Assembly: GCA_903904815.1 (NCBI GenBank)
Contig: CAIVDU010000095.1
Span: 37,499 to 101,498 of the forward strand
DNA length: 64,000 nucleotides
Origin: an uncultured Armatimonadota bacterium
GTDB lineage: Bacteria; Armatimonadota; Fimbriimonadia; Fimbriimonadales; Fimbriimonadaceae
Direction of reading: 5' to 3'
A program made the translations under genes and the position numbers. Below the pieces are notes generated by a model that was given only the letters and a program-made list of their open reading frames with translations, had not been told where the DNA came from and did not search any database. Of this stretch, positions 16,273 through 27,300 are shown in pieces; within the stretch, counting starts at the first letter, position 1; each line of letters opens with the position of its first letter.

Positions 16273-16956
16273 TTAGCCTCTGCCACCCATTCCGCCGCCG
16301 CCACCGGACATACCGCCGCTCATGCCGCCGGACATACCGCCGCTCATGCCACCAGACATTCCGCCGCCCATGCCGCCGCCCATTCCGCCGCCCATGCCAC
16401 CACCCATGCCGCCGCCCATACCGCCACCCATTCCACCGCCGCCCTGGCGGGAACCCTTGTTCACGGAAGAGATCTCCGGAGCAAGCGTCCAGTTCTGAGT
16501 GCCCTCTTTCGAGCCAATCAAAATAGCAATCAGCTCAGGGTCGGCCGAATTGATCTTGATTCTTCGCAAAACGGTGTTTGCCTTGATCGGATTTATCGTT
16601 TGGTCATCCGGTCGGGTTGCTCCGCCGTTGTCCTCACGCTTGACGATCTGCCATACACCGGTTTCGATCCGGTAGGTTGCGTCGACCTGGCGCAGAATGT
16701 TCTGCAGCGCGGTCGAAAAACTTACGTTACGCAGACTGACGGTGACCTGTCCCTGCACCTCTGGTGCGATTGAGTAGGACACACCGACGTTCTTGAAGAG
16801 GGCCTGAAGGGCTTCTCTTACGTCTGCCTGCTGATACTCAAGGGACGGAATGATTTTCGTTCCAATGTCTTCTTGAGCATGAGCATTGATGGGCGCACCT
16901 GCAAACAGGATCGCTCCGAAGGTAGCACTTAGCGCTAATTTAATGGTTTTGTTCAT
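16273..16956 (-). CDS. Secretin N-domain-only protein with Gly-Met repeat tail
   Basis: 227 aa with a signal peptide (cleavage near NAHAQ). An STN/secretin N0 domain covers about 33-105 (REALQALFKNVGVSYSIAPEVQGQVTVSL pattern). A second small segment follows (LRRIKINSADPELIAILIGS), resembling the start of an N1 domain. A low-complexity tail holds about seven GGGM units and then SGGM units. There is no secretin barrel domain. It lies between the PilP-like gene and the full secretin, so it is probably a periplasmic accessory ring or cap of the secretin. A frameshifted secretin fragment is unlikely: it has its own signal peptide and the downstream secretin has its own N0. Confidence 0.75.
   Translation of the reverse strand: MNKTIKLALSATFGAILFAGAPINAHAQEDIGTKIIPSLEYQQADVREALQALFKNVGVSYSIAPEVQGQVTVSLRNVSFSTALQNILRQVDATYRIETGVWQIVKREDNGGATRPDDQTINPIKANTVLRRIKINSADPELIAILIGSKEGTQNWTLAPEISSVNKGSRQGGGGMGGGMGGGMGGGMGGGMGGGMGGGMSGGMSGGMSGGMSGGMSGGGGGMGGRG
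16285..16443. repeat. Imperfect 12-bp tandem repeat (CCGCCGCCCATG-like)
   Basis: Roughly a dozen copies of a 12-bp unit, in frame, encoding the GGGM/SGGM tail of the secretin N-domain protein on the minus strand. Third positions vary between copies, so selection may act on the peptide; unit-number change by slippage would keep the frame. Confidence 0.85.
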
Positions 16957-17017
16957 GTTAAGCCTTCACCCGTTAGATGGTTGGTAGACCGATCCGTTAC
17001 ACGATACGTACTGAAAC

Positions 17018-17788
17018 TTATTCTCCGACTCCGGCAGCGCCACCGCCACCCGCCTTTCCACGACTCGGGCCACCGCCTCCGCCGCCAGGGAACCCGCCAC
17101 CGGGACCACCAGGGAAACCTGCGCCACCTTGGAATCCACCGGCTCCACCAGCATTGTAGCCAGGAGTGCCAGGTTTTGGAGTCTCAAGCCGCACTGTGAT
17201 TTCCTTCGGAAGCTTATCGCCATCTCTACGAAGGACAGCCTTTTCTTGATCAATGGACACAACAGTCCATTCGGTATTCGGGATCCTCTGGCCAGGGCGC
17301 ACGATCTGTGCGTCACTACCATCTCCCATTTCGATAATTGCTAGAACGCTGTCACCCACAACGACGCCAGCTAGGCGACGATAGGGCTGCGGTTCAAGCA
17401 CCGGCACTGGATCATCCTGAATGTTCGGGACGTAATCCATTTGGTAACCGTTAAGGTCGTTGAATGCTCTTTCACCGGTCTGGTTTGTCTCGAAAGCGGT
17501 CTCGTACTGAGTAAGAGCAAAGGGGTCGTGCCGGGCAGGACCGTATTTCGATGCAGCGGCCAGGTACAGCTTTTTGAGCTTGCTTGTATCGGTGTCTTGC
17601 TTGACCTCAATCCCGGCTTCGGACTTGACCGTATAGCTATATTTCTTAACCGGAGCGGCCGCTACCGAACCCGAGTCGGTAGCAGAGGGACCACCGCATC
17701 CGACGAGGGCTGAAGATGCAGCCAACGCCGCGATGAGACCGAAACTCTTTCGAAAAGCCTGTTGGTTCATTTTTGCTACTCGTCCCAT
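17018..17788 (-). CDS. pilP: PilP-like pilus alignment lipoprotein
   Basis: 256 aa with a lipobox (LVGC, lipidated Cys near 31). The central part has the PilP/GspC features: YGPARHDPFAL, a beta domain from about 140 (LAGVVVGDSVLAIIEMGDGS, VRPGQRI, WTVVSIDQEKAVLRRDG). The last 50 residues are a Gly/Pro-rich tail. PilP links the inner-membrane PilN-PilO complex to the secretin. The start has GAGGA upstream and overlaps pilO as TAATG. Assignment rests on both sequence pattern and position; PilP proteins diverge fast. Confidence 0.8.
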   Translation of the reverse strand: MGRVAKMNQQAFRKSFGLIAALAASSALVGCGGPSATDSGSVAAAPVKKYSYTVKSEAGIEVKQDTDTSKLKKLYLAAASKYGPARHDPFALTQYETAFETNQTGERAFNDLNGYQMDYVPNIQDDPVPVLEPQPYRRLAGVVVGDSVLAIIEMGDGSDAQIVRPGQRIPNTEWTVVSIDQEKAVLRRDGDKLPKEITVRLETPKPGTPGYNAGGAGGFQGGAGFPGGPGGGFPGGGGGGPSRGKAGGGGAAGVGE

Positions 17789-18642
17789 TAGTTTCCTCGA
17801 GTACCGGCAGCCGTTGGCCGATCCGGCGCACCACCAGCTCCGGGACCACCAAAGCCTGCAGGCGGGCCACCAGGACCACCAAAGCCAGGAGGAGGACCAC
17901 CTCTGCCACCACCAAATCCAGCAAATGCCCCTCCCGCACCGCCAGCTGCCGCAGCGTTTTCTTCACTCACTGGCGGATAGATATTCTTTCCGCGGATGAA
18001 ACCGACGATCGACAAATTGTAGTTCGCGGTGAGAAGAGGCGATGTGCCGGTGAGAGTGAGACCATCTGATACGGCCAAATAGTTCGGCATCTCCTTGTAG
18101 GCTCTAAGATGGTTCATGATCTGAGAATAGGTTCCCTGGACCGTGATTGTTCCGAAATCGAAAATTACCACCGGGAACGGAATCGCCGGATAGTTATAGA
18201 AATCAGTCAGGATCGTGTTGACCTTGGCGTTTGGATCCAGCATTTGGATCGTGGGGGCGCTCAAGACTTTTACACCACCGGATCGAAGCTGCTTATTCAC
18301 AGCGCGCTGGATGTTGTCACGGTATGTATAGGTGTCGATTCCTAACTGATAGGCATTAACGCTGAGGTCGATACCCTGTTCCGAAAGCTTGTTGGAAGGC
18401 GTCCTCGTGGCAACGAACCGCTGCCAAGCAATATCCTTGGCCTTTACGGCAGCAATTGCATTGAGAACCCGCTTCTCTGCTTGCTTCTGCTTTGCGGCTT
18501 CATCATTTTGAGCCTGCGTGTTCTTCTCGTAATTGTTGACATCCGCCATGTTCGGGATGTACTGAATGAACGCCCCGTAGAAGAACGCGATCAGAGCTAC
18601 TGCAACGCCGCAAATGAAAATTGAAAGTGGACTAATCTTCAT
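17788..18642 (-). CDS. pilO: PilO-like pilus alignment protein
   Basis: 284 aa. An N-terminal TM helix (about 7-27) is followed by a coiled-coil region (NYEKNTQAQNDEAAKQKQAE) and a periplasmic ferredoxin-like domain to about 225 (FGTITVQGTYSQIMNHLRAYKEMPN is typical of PilO). The tail is about 45 residues rich in Gly, Pro and Phe. It pairs with PilN. It lies 9 nt after pilN and overlaps pilP. Confidence 0.85.
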   Translation of the reverse strand: MKISPLSIFICGVAVALIAFFYGAFIQYIPNMADVNNYEKNTQAQNDEAAKQKQAEKRVLNAIAAVKAKDIAWQRFVATRTPSNKLSEQGIDLSVNAYQLGIDTYTYRDNIQRAVNKQLRSGGVKVLSAPTIQMLDPNAKVNTILTDFYNYPAIPFPVVIFDFGTITVQGTYSQIMNHLRAYKEMPNYLAVSDGLTLTGTSPLLTANYNLSIVGFIRGKNIYPPVSEENAAAAGGAGGAFAGFGGGRGGPPPGFGGPGGPPAGFGGPGAGGAPDRPTAAGTRGN

Positions 18643-18651
18643 GATGTTCTT

Positions 18652-19563
18652 CTAATCGTCGGTGTTCCGACCACCCTTTCCGGAAGGGGCCGTAGAAGTG
18701 CTAGGAGGGAGCCCGCCCGCGGGAGGTCCGCCGAAACCGGCTGGAGGACCGCCGAATCCTGCTGCTGGGCCGCCAGTGGCTACTCCCGCAGTCGAAGCAC
18801 TCGTTCTTAGAGTTGCACGAGGGTCAGGTGTCTGAAGATTCTTTTTGACGGTGATCTGGATACTGATCAACGATTCGTCTGGAGTGGCCCCACGTGCATC
18901 AGGGAGACCGCTACCGTAGTTGCCCACGCCAAGATATCCCGTTGGGGGAGTACCCTGAGCCTGATAGTAGGCCAGTCTTTGAAGCGGATCATCCGGAATC
19001 GTCGGATCCGTCGTCTTTCGATAACGCCCGATCTGGTCGTCTGGAGTGATCGCGGGAACCATGAAGCGCTCACCACTGAATCCATTTCGACCGATTGACA
19101 CCGCACCTTTGATTCGCATCAGCGCCAGAACGAGGTCGGCATACTGCTGGTAGCTTTTCAAAGTTCCCACCATGTTCACGGTCGAAGTCGTGCCGTCGAC
19201 CGGGGTCGCGGAGAGACTGCTGATCCGGAAGAACGGAGGGATGTACGGGATGATTTCGTTCGTGTAGAAGTCGGGGTAGACGTCGTTGTGCCGGACCATT
19301 GCTTCCGCGAGGTTCGTATCTTTAATGATTTGACCCGCAGCGGCGATGATGACTTCAGCTTGATTCGACGTATCGACGGCGGCTTGAGCTTTGGGCTTGG
19401 CCTCTTCGTTCTCAGAGCGAGCGATTTCCAGCTGCTTCTTCGAACTCATGGTGAGCATCATCGCGGCGGCAATGCCTAAAATCGCGATAAAAACAGCGCC
19501 AATGATTGCCGTGCGCCCCTGGCGCTCCTTCGACACATATGTGGGTACAAGGTTTAGCTTCAT
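18652..19563 (-). CDS. pilN: PilN-like pilus assembly protein
   Basis: 303 aa. It starts MKLNLVPTYV, the N-terminal cytoplasmic motif of PilN that docks onto PilM, followed by a TM helix (about 20-40), a coiled coil and a periplasmic domain (STVNMVGTLKSYQQYADLVLALMRIKGA). It ends in a Gly/Pro-rich tail of about 40 residues. It forms heterodimers with PilO. It follows pilM by 8 nt. Confidence 0.85.
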   Translation of the reverse strand: MKLNLVPTYVSKERQGRTAIIGAVFIAILGIAAAMMLTMSSKKQLEIARSENEEAKPKAQAAVDTSNQAEVIIAAAGQIIKDTNLAEAMVRHNDVYPDFYTNEIIPYIPPFFRISSLSATPVDGTTSTVNMVGTLKSYQQYADLVLALMRIKGAVSIGRNGFSGERFMVPAITPDDQIGRYRKTTDPTIPDDPLQRLAYYQAQGTPPTGYLGVGNYGSGLPDARGATPDESLISIQITVKKNLQTPDPRATLRTSASTAGVATGGPAAGFGGPPAGFGGPPAGGLPPSTSTAPSGKGGRNTDD

Positions 19564-19571
19564 GCGTGCTC

Positions 19572-20951
19572 TTAATCGAAGAAAATGTGCAACCCATTAC
19601 CCACGGCAACGGCAAACTCTTGTCGATGCTCTTCAACAAAGGCGGGGGGTACTTTGCGAACGTTCATATTGAGACGCCGGAGCGGATCGTAGGCGTCACA
19701 TTGAATCCCAATCGCGTTTGTGATGTAAGCAGTGAGCCCCTTGAGTCGAGTACCGCCTCCAAGCAACTCGATGACATCCACCTCGCCACCACGGCTTCGG
19801 TAGTAGTCGATCGATCGCCGCACTTCCGAGACCAGCTCATCAAGAACGGGAGCGAACGCGTGGTACAGACGAAGGACCTCAGCATCCTCGACTACTGCCG
19901 GCGTCGTGTCAGCATAAGGATCGTGATGTGGCGTGACATCCGGCTCTGCAACTGGCGGCTCCGAGGCAACAGCCGGGTCGGGCGAACCGTAGGGGTCCGA
20001 CACATGAGCATATGAGGCCGGAGCGTCGTATGGGTTCGGAGATTGATCCGCCGCAGCAAATGGATTCACTGGCTCGGCGAATGGGTTGGTCGAAATCGTT
20101 GGCTCAGGAGTGTAGGTTGGAGCGGCGTAGTCATCTCCGAACGGATTGTAGTTCTGGAAGTCTCCACCGAATCCGGCGATCTGCTGATTGGCTCCAGCAA
20201 TTGCCGACTCTGGAATCTCTGCTCGTTCAAGCTTAATGGACTCAGCGTCAGTGACGCTGGTTGCAAGCGCGTCAGCAATCGCCTTCGTGAACATCTCTCC
20301 ACCGAGAGGCACTTGCCGAGGCATCAGCAACTTGCTTCCCCGGTAGATGTTGATCGAAGTTGTCTTCGAGCCCATCTCGATCATACAGATCGTCTTATCG
20401 GCAAGAACGTCGCCATAACTTGTTTGAACAGATCTGGCAATACTCAAGGGTTCTACGTCGATAGCAACCGCGTTTCGGCCAGCTCGCTTGAGACACGCCA
20501 TGATGGTGTCGACAGCGCTCTTGGGAGATATCGCCATCACGACATCCATGTTAGGCGAGTTCGGATCATCGCCACCGAGCGGTTTATAGTCGCTCATGAC
20601 GTCGCTTTCAGCGAACGGAATGTTGCGGTTGATTTCCCACAACATGTGCTCCTTAAGTTCCGCCGCGTTCATGCGTGGAACCTCTAAAGTGCGGACAAGC
20701 ACGGATGCTTGACCGGCGATCGTTACGACCGCGTTGGAAGTCGTTGCCCCGCTCTCGGAGAGCACTTGTTTCAGTGCAGCTCCTACAGCGTCGCTGTTGT
20801 AAACACCGGTGTGGTCAACTGCACCTTCAGGCGTGTCGATAATGCCGAGCGCAGTTACGACGGGTTCCCGTCCTTGCGTCTTCACTTCGCAGACCTTAAT
20901 GCGTTGACTCCCTATGTCAATCCCGAGGACGCTGTTCAGCTTCTTAGCCAT
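19572..20951 (-). CDS. pilM: PilM pilus assembly actin-like ATPase with disordered insertion
   Basis: 459 aa against about 350 for the family. The actin-like fold is clear: GIDIGSQRIKV (phosphate 1), VVTIAGQASVLVR, LWEINRNIPF, IEMGSKTTSINIYRG (phosphate 2), LGGGTRLKGL (adenosine) and the C-terminal end. Between residues about 252 and 355 lies an insertion with no predicted fold, carrying repeated NPF/NPY/DPY motifs. PilM binds PilN at the inner membrane and connects to the motor. It is the first gene of the operon. No good Shine-Dalgarno is seen; upstream candidates for -10 exist but are not decisive. Confidence 0.88.
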   Translation of the reverse strand: MAKKLNSVLGIDIGSQRIKVCEVKTQGREPVVTALGIIDTPEGAVDHTGVYNSDAVGAALKQVLSESGATTSNAVVTIAGQASVLVRTLEVPRMNAAELKEHMLWEINRNIPFAESDVMSDYKPLGGDDPNSPNMDVVMAISPKSAVDTIMACLKRAGRNAVAIDVEPLSIARSVQTSYGDVLADKTICMIEMGSKTTSINIYRGSKLLMPRQVPLGGEMFTKAIADALATSVTDAESIKLERAEIPESAIAGANQQIAGFGGDFQNYNPFGDDYAAPTYTPEPTISTNPFAEPVNPFAAADQSPNPYDAPASYAHVSDPYGSPDPAVASEPPVAEPDVTPHHDPYADTTPAVVEDAEVLRLYHAFAPVLDELVSEVRRSIDYYRSRGGEVDVIELLGGGTRLKGLTAYITNAIGIQCDAYDPLRRLNMNVRKVPPAFVEEHRQEFAVAVGNGLHIFFD

Positions 20952-21313
20952 TGGTTGCGTAACCTAAATTCCCCAGTTGCCTGAGGCAGTCCATCTTATC
21001 ATTGCTTCGGGGAACCTGTCAACCAGGGTCGCCCTCTGCTTTCGATGCGAATGACGGCTTGATACGTCTTCAAAGTTCGCCGCTGCGGGGTCAATAGACC
21101 TAGTTGGGCTAACAGGCTCTAGAAGCAAGTACTTTTACGGGGGTGATCGATCTAAATAGGTTCGATTTCTTCGCAAAATTTGGGTAAAGCGCATCTTTTG
21201 AGATTCGAGAGAAATTTGTTAAATTGTGTTTCTCTGCTTCTCTTTGTTGATCGCTTGTAGTGGGTCACACGCAGCGACCGCCCGTGGATTCTGCAGCTGA
21301 CGAAATGCCGGGC
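20952..21313. other. Intergenic region upstream of pilM
   Basis: About 360 nt between pilM (minus) and the terminator of the giant-protein operon. It must hold the pilM promoter. It is more AT-rich than its surroundings between about 21140 and 21250. A minus-strand GATAAGAT near 20990-21000 is a weak -10 candidate. I see no tRNA, small ORF with support, or strong repeat. Confidence 0.5.
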
Positions 21314-21343
21314 AAAAAAATTGGGGGGCCAGTTTGGCCCCCC
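21314..21343 (-). terminator. Strong terminator of the pilus-tip operon
   Basis: On the minus strand GGGGGGCCA, loop AAC, TGGCCCCCC, then AATTTTTTT. It begins 16 nt after the stop of the 2380-aa gene and ends the 22-kb pilD-to-giant-protein operon. Confidence 0.93.
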
Positions 21344-21359
21344 ATTTCGACTTCAGCGG

Positions 21360-24300
21360 CTAATTACTTCCCTTCGGATGGGGGAGCAGGTTCGGAGCCA
21401 GGGTCTGGAAGTAGACGTCCGGAATACCGTTTCGCGTACTCGTCCAGAATAGCCACATCAGTGGCGGCCTTCTTTGATTCGAGTAACTGAACGGATCGAG
21501 GAAGGTATTCAGACCTGTCTCATTGATGGCGTTCTCGATCGGAATCGGAGACTCGTCAGTTTCAGCGATAAAGCTGGAACTGCCTATTTGGGTTAGAGGG
21601 GGCACGATGGTCGTTCCGTTTGTCAGCGCATTACCCTTCGGATCCGCAGCTTGATACACGACCTTCATTTGCCAATCCTCGCGATATTTCTCCACATAGA
21701 TCCGACCGTTTGCCGGATCGATCTCGTACGGATCACTGGTCGATGTCCATCCGGTTCCAGGAATAAACCACTGGACGAAGACATAGCCAGGTACTCCGTT
21801 CTGATCCACATAGATGGGGTACAGGAGTTGAAGACCGATTCGTTGAGTGGACATGAACGGCCTTGCCGCTTGCTTTCCACCCGGCGCCGCTTGGTTGTAA
21901 GTGAAGACGTAGCGGTCATTGGTGATCGTGCCAGGATTTGTCGACCAAGTGTCACCCAAGCTACCGTTTGCGTTATCCGCCTTTCTCCAGGAGAAGGAGG
22001 CCGCATTCGTTCCGTTGTTTAACTCCATCGGGTCACTGGTGACTCGAGAATCGAAGAGTCCCGAAGGGCTGGAGTAGCCTCCGACCCCCGAATTCGAGAT
22101 CCTGAGGAATCTCGGCTGGTAGGAGAGCCTTAGAGTGACCGCATTGCTCGGGATTCCACCTACGAACTTCACAGTTCCCAGCGCTGGGTCGATGTAGACC
22201 TTTCCGCCGAGACGCGTGTTGTAAGAGATGATTCCGGACTCGCGATCTACTACTCGGCTATCCGTCGTCGGATCCTTGACCGCTGGCCAAGGGCCAGTTG
22301 GACTTGCAAAGTTCGGATCCCCGTAACCATCGAGCAGCAGATTCACGACTGCGCCCGAGTTCGTGACCTGCACTAGATGAATCGTCGTTGACGGATCCCA
22401 ATCCACGCCCCGCGCTCGATAAGTTCCGGTCGCCCCAGAGGCGCTGATGGTCTCAAACGTTTGGGCGGGCAGGCTTACGAATCCGATCGGCAAGCCTGTG
22501 GTTGCATCGGAGTCTAAATGAGTTCCATTATTCGACAGATGGAGTCGACCGAAGAACACTTCGTCGTTCGGCTCACCTCGGAGCTTGCCGGTGAACGTCA
22601 GTTCGACCATAGGGATCGGAGGGGACGTGGCCGTGTACAAGCGCTCAAGTGCACTGACCGAATCTAGTGAGGTGAACCCAGTTCCAAAGTCAAGCGCATA
22701 GGAGTTCGGGTTGACGCCGGGAGCCACCAACGAGTAGTAGATCTTCGAGGTGTTGCCTGAGACGCCGGGGAAGAAGACCAAGGCGTTCGAGGCACCCCGC
22801 TGGATGATCGCAGGTTTGCCTTTTCGGACGGTGTCATCTGTAGCAACCAGAATCGGGTCACTGGCAGTGACGACTCCAGAGTGAGCCGACGTGCCTACTT
22901 GAGCAATGAAGACTCGAGATCGGGTTCGAGTCGTTGAGTCGACCGCGACCTGCGACTGAGAAGATCCGTTGTTGACTTGCGCTTCGCCAACGAAAGCCAT
23001 CAGGGCATTCGTGAACAGAGCGTTGTTGTTCAACCGGTCTACTTCCCCATCGGCTGGGAAGCTAGGCGCTCCGAACGAGACGTTAAAGATGCTCTGATTC
23101 GTGGCTTCTACGCCGAATAGGCTCGTCGTTGCCGCAGTGCTCAGGTTCGGATATCCCTGACTTGAGGAGTTCGAAGGAGTGAACCAGCGTCCCGCTGAGT
23201 CAGGATGGAAGAAGTCCAAGTCCTGGAGCGGATTGCCCTGAGTGAATCCTTGAGGGACTGCCGGAGTCGTGAAGCTCGAGTTGGCAAAGTTCGTTTGGTT
23301 TCCGAGACCAGCGAGGAAGATCCTCCATGATGGGTTTCTGACCGCACCTGGCGTCTGACTCGAACGATCCGACACCCAAGCGGTGATCAATCCGCCGTTC
23401 GGGTCTCTCATGGCGCTCGGCTGGACACTGCTGTATCCCAGGGCCCCATTGAGTCCAAGGGATTCCACCATCGGATAGGTGTTGGCATTGTCGGACGAGC
23501 TTGTGAGTCGAGTTTCCCGGACGTTGAAGCTGAGTGTGAAAGATGGATCGGAGTAAGCCTCCAAGGTGTTTGTACCGATCTGGTCGAGTCGCTCGTTTGC
23601 GAAGCTCGGGTTGTTCGGCTGACTTGGATCGTTGTCGATCACCCGCATGATCTGAGAGTAGGTTCCGGTTGGCAATCCAATCGGGACCGTTACTCCGATG
23701 TTCGGATTAACGGTCACCGTTCCGGGGATCAGCGGTGTGTCTGCGGCAAGACCCGTATTTGGATTCGCTCTCGCAATCGGATTCACCGATAGTTCAGTGG
23801 GCACCAGGTCCGTGACCCTTGCCTTTTGAAGCATGACTCGGTTGAAGTTCGTGCTTGTTGGGAGAACCGGAGCGTGGTCGGCATCCATGTTGCTCCAGAC
23901 ATCCAGCGAACCGTCTAGGAACCCTTGCGCATCGTTGTTCGAGGAGAAGATGGCCCAAGGAGCGATCGTGCCTGCGATGCTCGAGCTCTTGGCAATTCGA
24001 AGGTCCAGCAGGTTGACGTTGCCTTCATTCGTGACAGTGAACGGCTGGAAGTAGGTGTTGGGCGCCCAAGGATTGGCCGGCCCAACGTTCCCCTGACTGC
24101 TCACGGTACCAGGCACCAGCGCAGTGCCCGCGCTCAGCGATCCTAGGTCTACGTTGGGGGTTGTAACGGCAACCTTCCAGTCTGGATTGACCCCGATTGA
24201 GAGATTGAAGCCGCGGTAGGTGCTTCGTGCATTTCCGTTTAGGACGAACTGGTTGGTATTTCCATTACCGGAAATGTTAGCAAAGACATTGACTCGACCC

Positions 24301-27300
24301 GTATAGCCTTGCGGCCTGGTCGTCAATCCATTTTCGTCAGAAATCAAACCATCGACCGAGGCAAGGTTAGCCGGTTGATACTTAGGAACCGCGACCTTGA
24401 AATCAAAGATTGTCGGAATCAGCCTCTCATGAGCGGCTCGATAAGACAAGTCGATATTTGATCCGAAGGTGATCGGGACAAGGTTACCGCTGTTGTCCGT
24501 ATACATCGGTGGGTTTAACTTAGCAGCAAAAGTCAACGGATTTTGAGCGTTAGTTGTAGGATTTGCTACCACACTTAGCCGGTCTCTCGTCAGGTTGGGA
24601 TAGTCCAAACTGAGGTTGGGAGACTGCCCCGGAAGATCTTCGAACTTGGGATACAGAGTCGAATCAAGCCGTGAATACACGTTCTGCTCGTCACCTTGCC
24701 AGGCGAAGTCGTTTCGATTTACGAAGACACCGGGGAGCCCCTCTCCCAAAAGCATCGTCAAAAGGCTTCGGTCGTAAACATAGACACGGGAAGTTCCCGA
24801 TTGCCCATGCGCTACCGGGCCGGCAGGCGTCGCTTGAAGCAAGTCCCATCGAGGAATCACTCCGCCCGAGGCATTCTTGCTGCCGTTAAATCCATTTTGC
24901 GGGTTGGCGGGATCCCAAGTCGCACCGAGGGACTGGCCTACAATGCCAGTAACGGGATCTGGGATTGCGATTCCAAGAGGGTTAGCCATTGTAAAAGCGA
25001 GCCTAGACCAACCGGTAGTCAAAGATGTGGTGATCGGACTCGGCGCGAAAGCTGGATTCAGAGCAATCTGATTCATTGCCCCGACACCGTTCATCGCCGA
25101 GCTTGTGATCGAGACCGTGATCACACCACCTCCTGGCGGTACTGAGTTGATACCAATGCTAAACGGAATTGCATACACCGCGTAGCCATCAAGCAAGACC
25201 CCTTTAGGAGTGGTCGGGGCACCACTGGCAAATTGCTGGCTAGTTTTCACCTTGAGCTGTGAACCTTGCCCCTCAGAACTCACCGTAAAGTTAACTTGCG
25301 GTGGAACAACGGCGTTGCCCTTCGTATTTGTCGTCGCGTATGGGAAGTCGTATACTTCCAGATACGCGGTCTCACCATAGTCAAATCGTGTTGGGGACGG
25401 ACGTGTGTCCGCTCCACTTGGAGGTGTTCCCGCCGCGTAGGACGGCGTGGCGTTTGCGTCGGCTAGGGCCTTGAATTCCGTTTCACTAATGAAACGCACC
25501 TTGGCAGTTAGCCACTGCTGATACAGCGGATTGTTCGGAGTGATCCCCTCTCCACCGCCGGGCCCCTGACCACCAGAGCCCTGAATCTGGTCGAAAGCAT
25601 ATAGGTAGCCAGCGTTATCGGCACCATACATCCAATTGTTGGAGTTGGAGAGTGACGAGGTGGTTGTGCTGCCGGCATAACCAAATTCCCATGCCAACCT
25701 TCCGCCGACAACGTTTGTCTCTTCGGTTCGAGCGAACATGGCATAGAAATTCTGAGTAGAGCCGGCCGGTACGGTGATTGCCGGGAACGGAAAAGGAACC
25801 CCATTTAAGTCGTAGGTCGTTAAGACCACATACGAGAGGGCTCCTGTCGCTCCAACTTCTAATTCATTGGACTGCCATTGAACTGCGCCGGTGTTGGCAT
25901 CGAACGCATACATGTACCGGTCTTGGTTCAGGGCGTATACCGTGTCGGTGTTCGCGATGGGGCTTGCGACTTCCGTGGGTGAGGCGTCGAGAATCGCTTT
26001 GGATACCGAAACTGGACTGCTGTCGAAGCTATCAAACGGAACGTTGGCTCCGATGCTCGGATCGGTAACTCCGATGAGCGACCACAGGACATTCCCGTTA
26101 TTAGCATTGAGAGCGAAAAACGCGCCAGGATTGTCGTTAACGATCTCGGTGCCGAAGAACAGATGCAGGTTATCGTTGCCACCGGAGAATTTGTCAACTG
26201 CCGGCGTTGTTGCAATCGGTCCAAGGGCTGGGCTCGAAAGAGTAGGGTAAGTCCAGATCGGCGTGGTCGTGGCGAACGTCGCCCCTGAGTTCGTGGGCAA
26301 CGCGTTCAGCGCGTACATGCGACCTTGCATGGTCGGTACGAACAAGGCGTTCTGACCACTACTGAGCTGTGCAAAGGCTGGAGAGCCGACGAAGGCGCCG
26401 AGACTGCTCGTGGAAACAGTAATCGGACTGGGATATGTCGCCGGGTAGGTCCAGACCCTCTGAGTGGTTCCCGCGTGTTGGAGGGTCGCGTTGAAGTCCC
26501 CCCTTCCTGCCATCGCAATGCAGTACACCCGCCCGTTTTGAGTCGTCACGTAAAGGTAGTCGGCACCATTGATCCGCTGAACGATGCCGCTACTCATACC
26601 GAATGCGGTTGGCATTTCCGCCAACAGGACATGGTGTGCACCGTCGTAAACGCCGCCCGAAATCGGATAGGCATCTGACGTTTGATCCAAGTTCGGATCG
26701 GTCCAGTTCGCATTGGTCGTGTCGGGAGTGCTTGGGTAGCTCCAGTACTCCGTCGTGGTTCCATTGGCGTTTCCAGTCGCATCAAGACAGTGGATCACGC
26801 CGTTTTCGTCGGCTACGACCACCACATCTGTCGCGGTTGGTGTACCACCGGGGGTAAGCGCAATAAGCGCCTTGGCGTGAATGGGACTCGCAACTACGCT
26901 CAGGTCACTGGCACCCACGAACCGAATCGTGTCGGTGTAAACGAACTTTCCGGTATCGGCGCCGTTGGAAGAGTAGTTGGTAACTACAACTTTTAGGGGT
27001 CCAGATCCGGTCGGAAGGTTGGTGAACCTTCGGGAGCCTAGTTGAAGCCACCCCGAGGCTTTGGATTGGTCGACAAAGACAGTGGAAACGGTGTTTCCTT
27101 CATAAATGTCGTAGCGAACCGAAGTCGCAAAGCTTTGGCCCGTGACGTTTCCGGGAATGAAGGCATAAATCTGGTAGGTTCCGTTGACCAGATTAGGCGC
27201 GTACGTCGCCGTCTGATCATAGGGGAGGGTGAGCTTAACCGGGGCAGCCGCATAATCGGCGCCCTGGAAAGATGCCGGACCAGTTTCGGTAACGAACCCG

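Noticed and set aside
14590..16956. One secretin gene split by a frameshift
   Set aside because: Both products have their own signal peptides and N0 domains and end or start cleanly, so two genes are more likely.
15440..18800. CRISPR or mobile repeats in GC-rich repeat areas
   Set aside because: These are in-frame codon repeats for Gly-rich peptides, without spacers or terminal inverted repeats.
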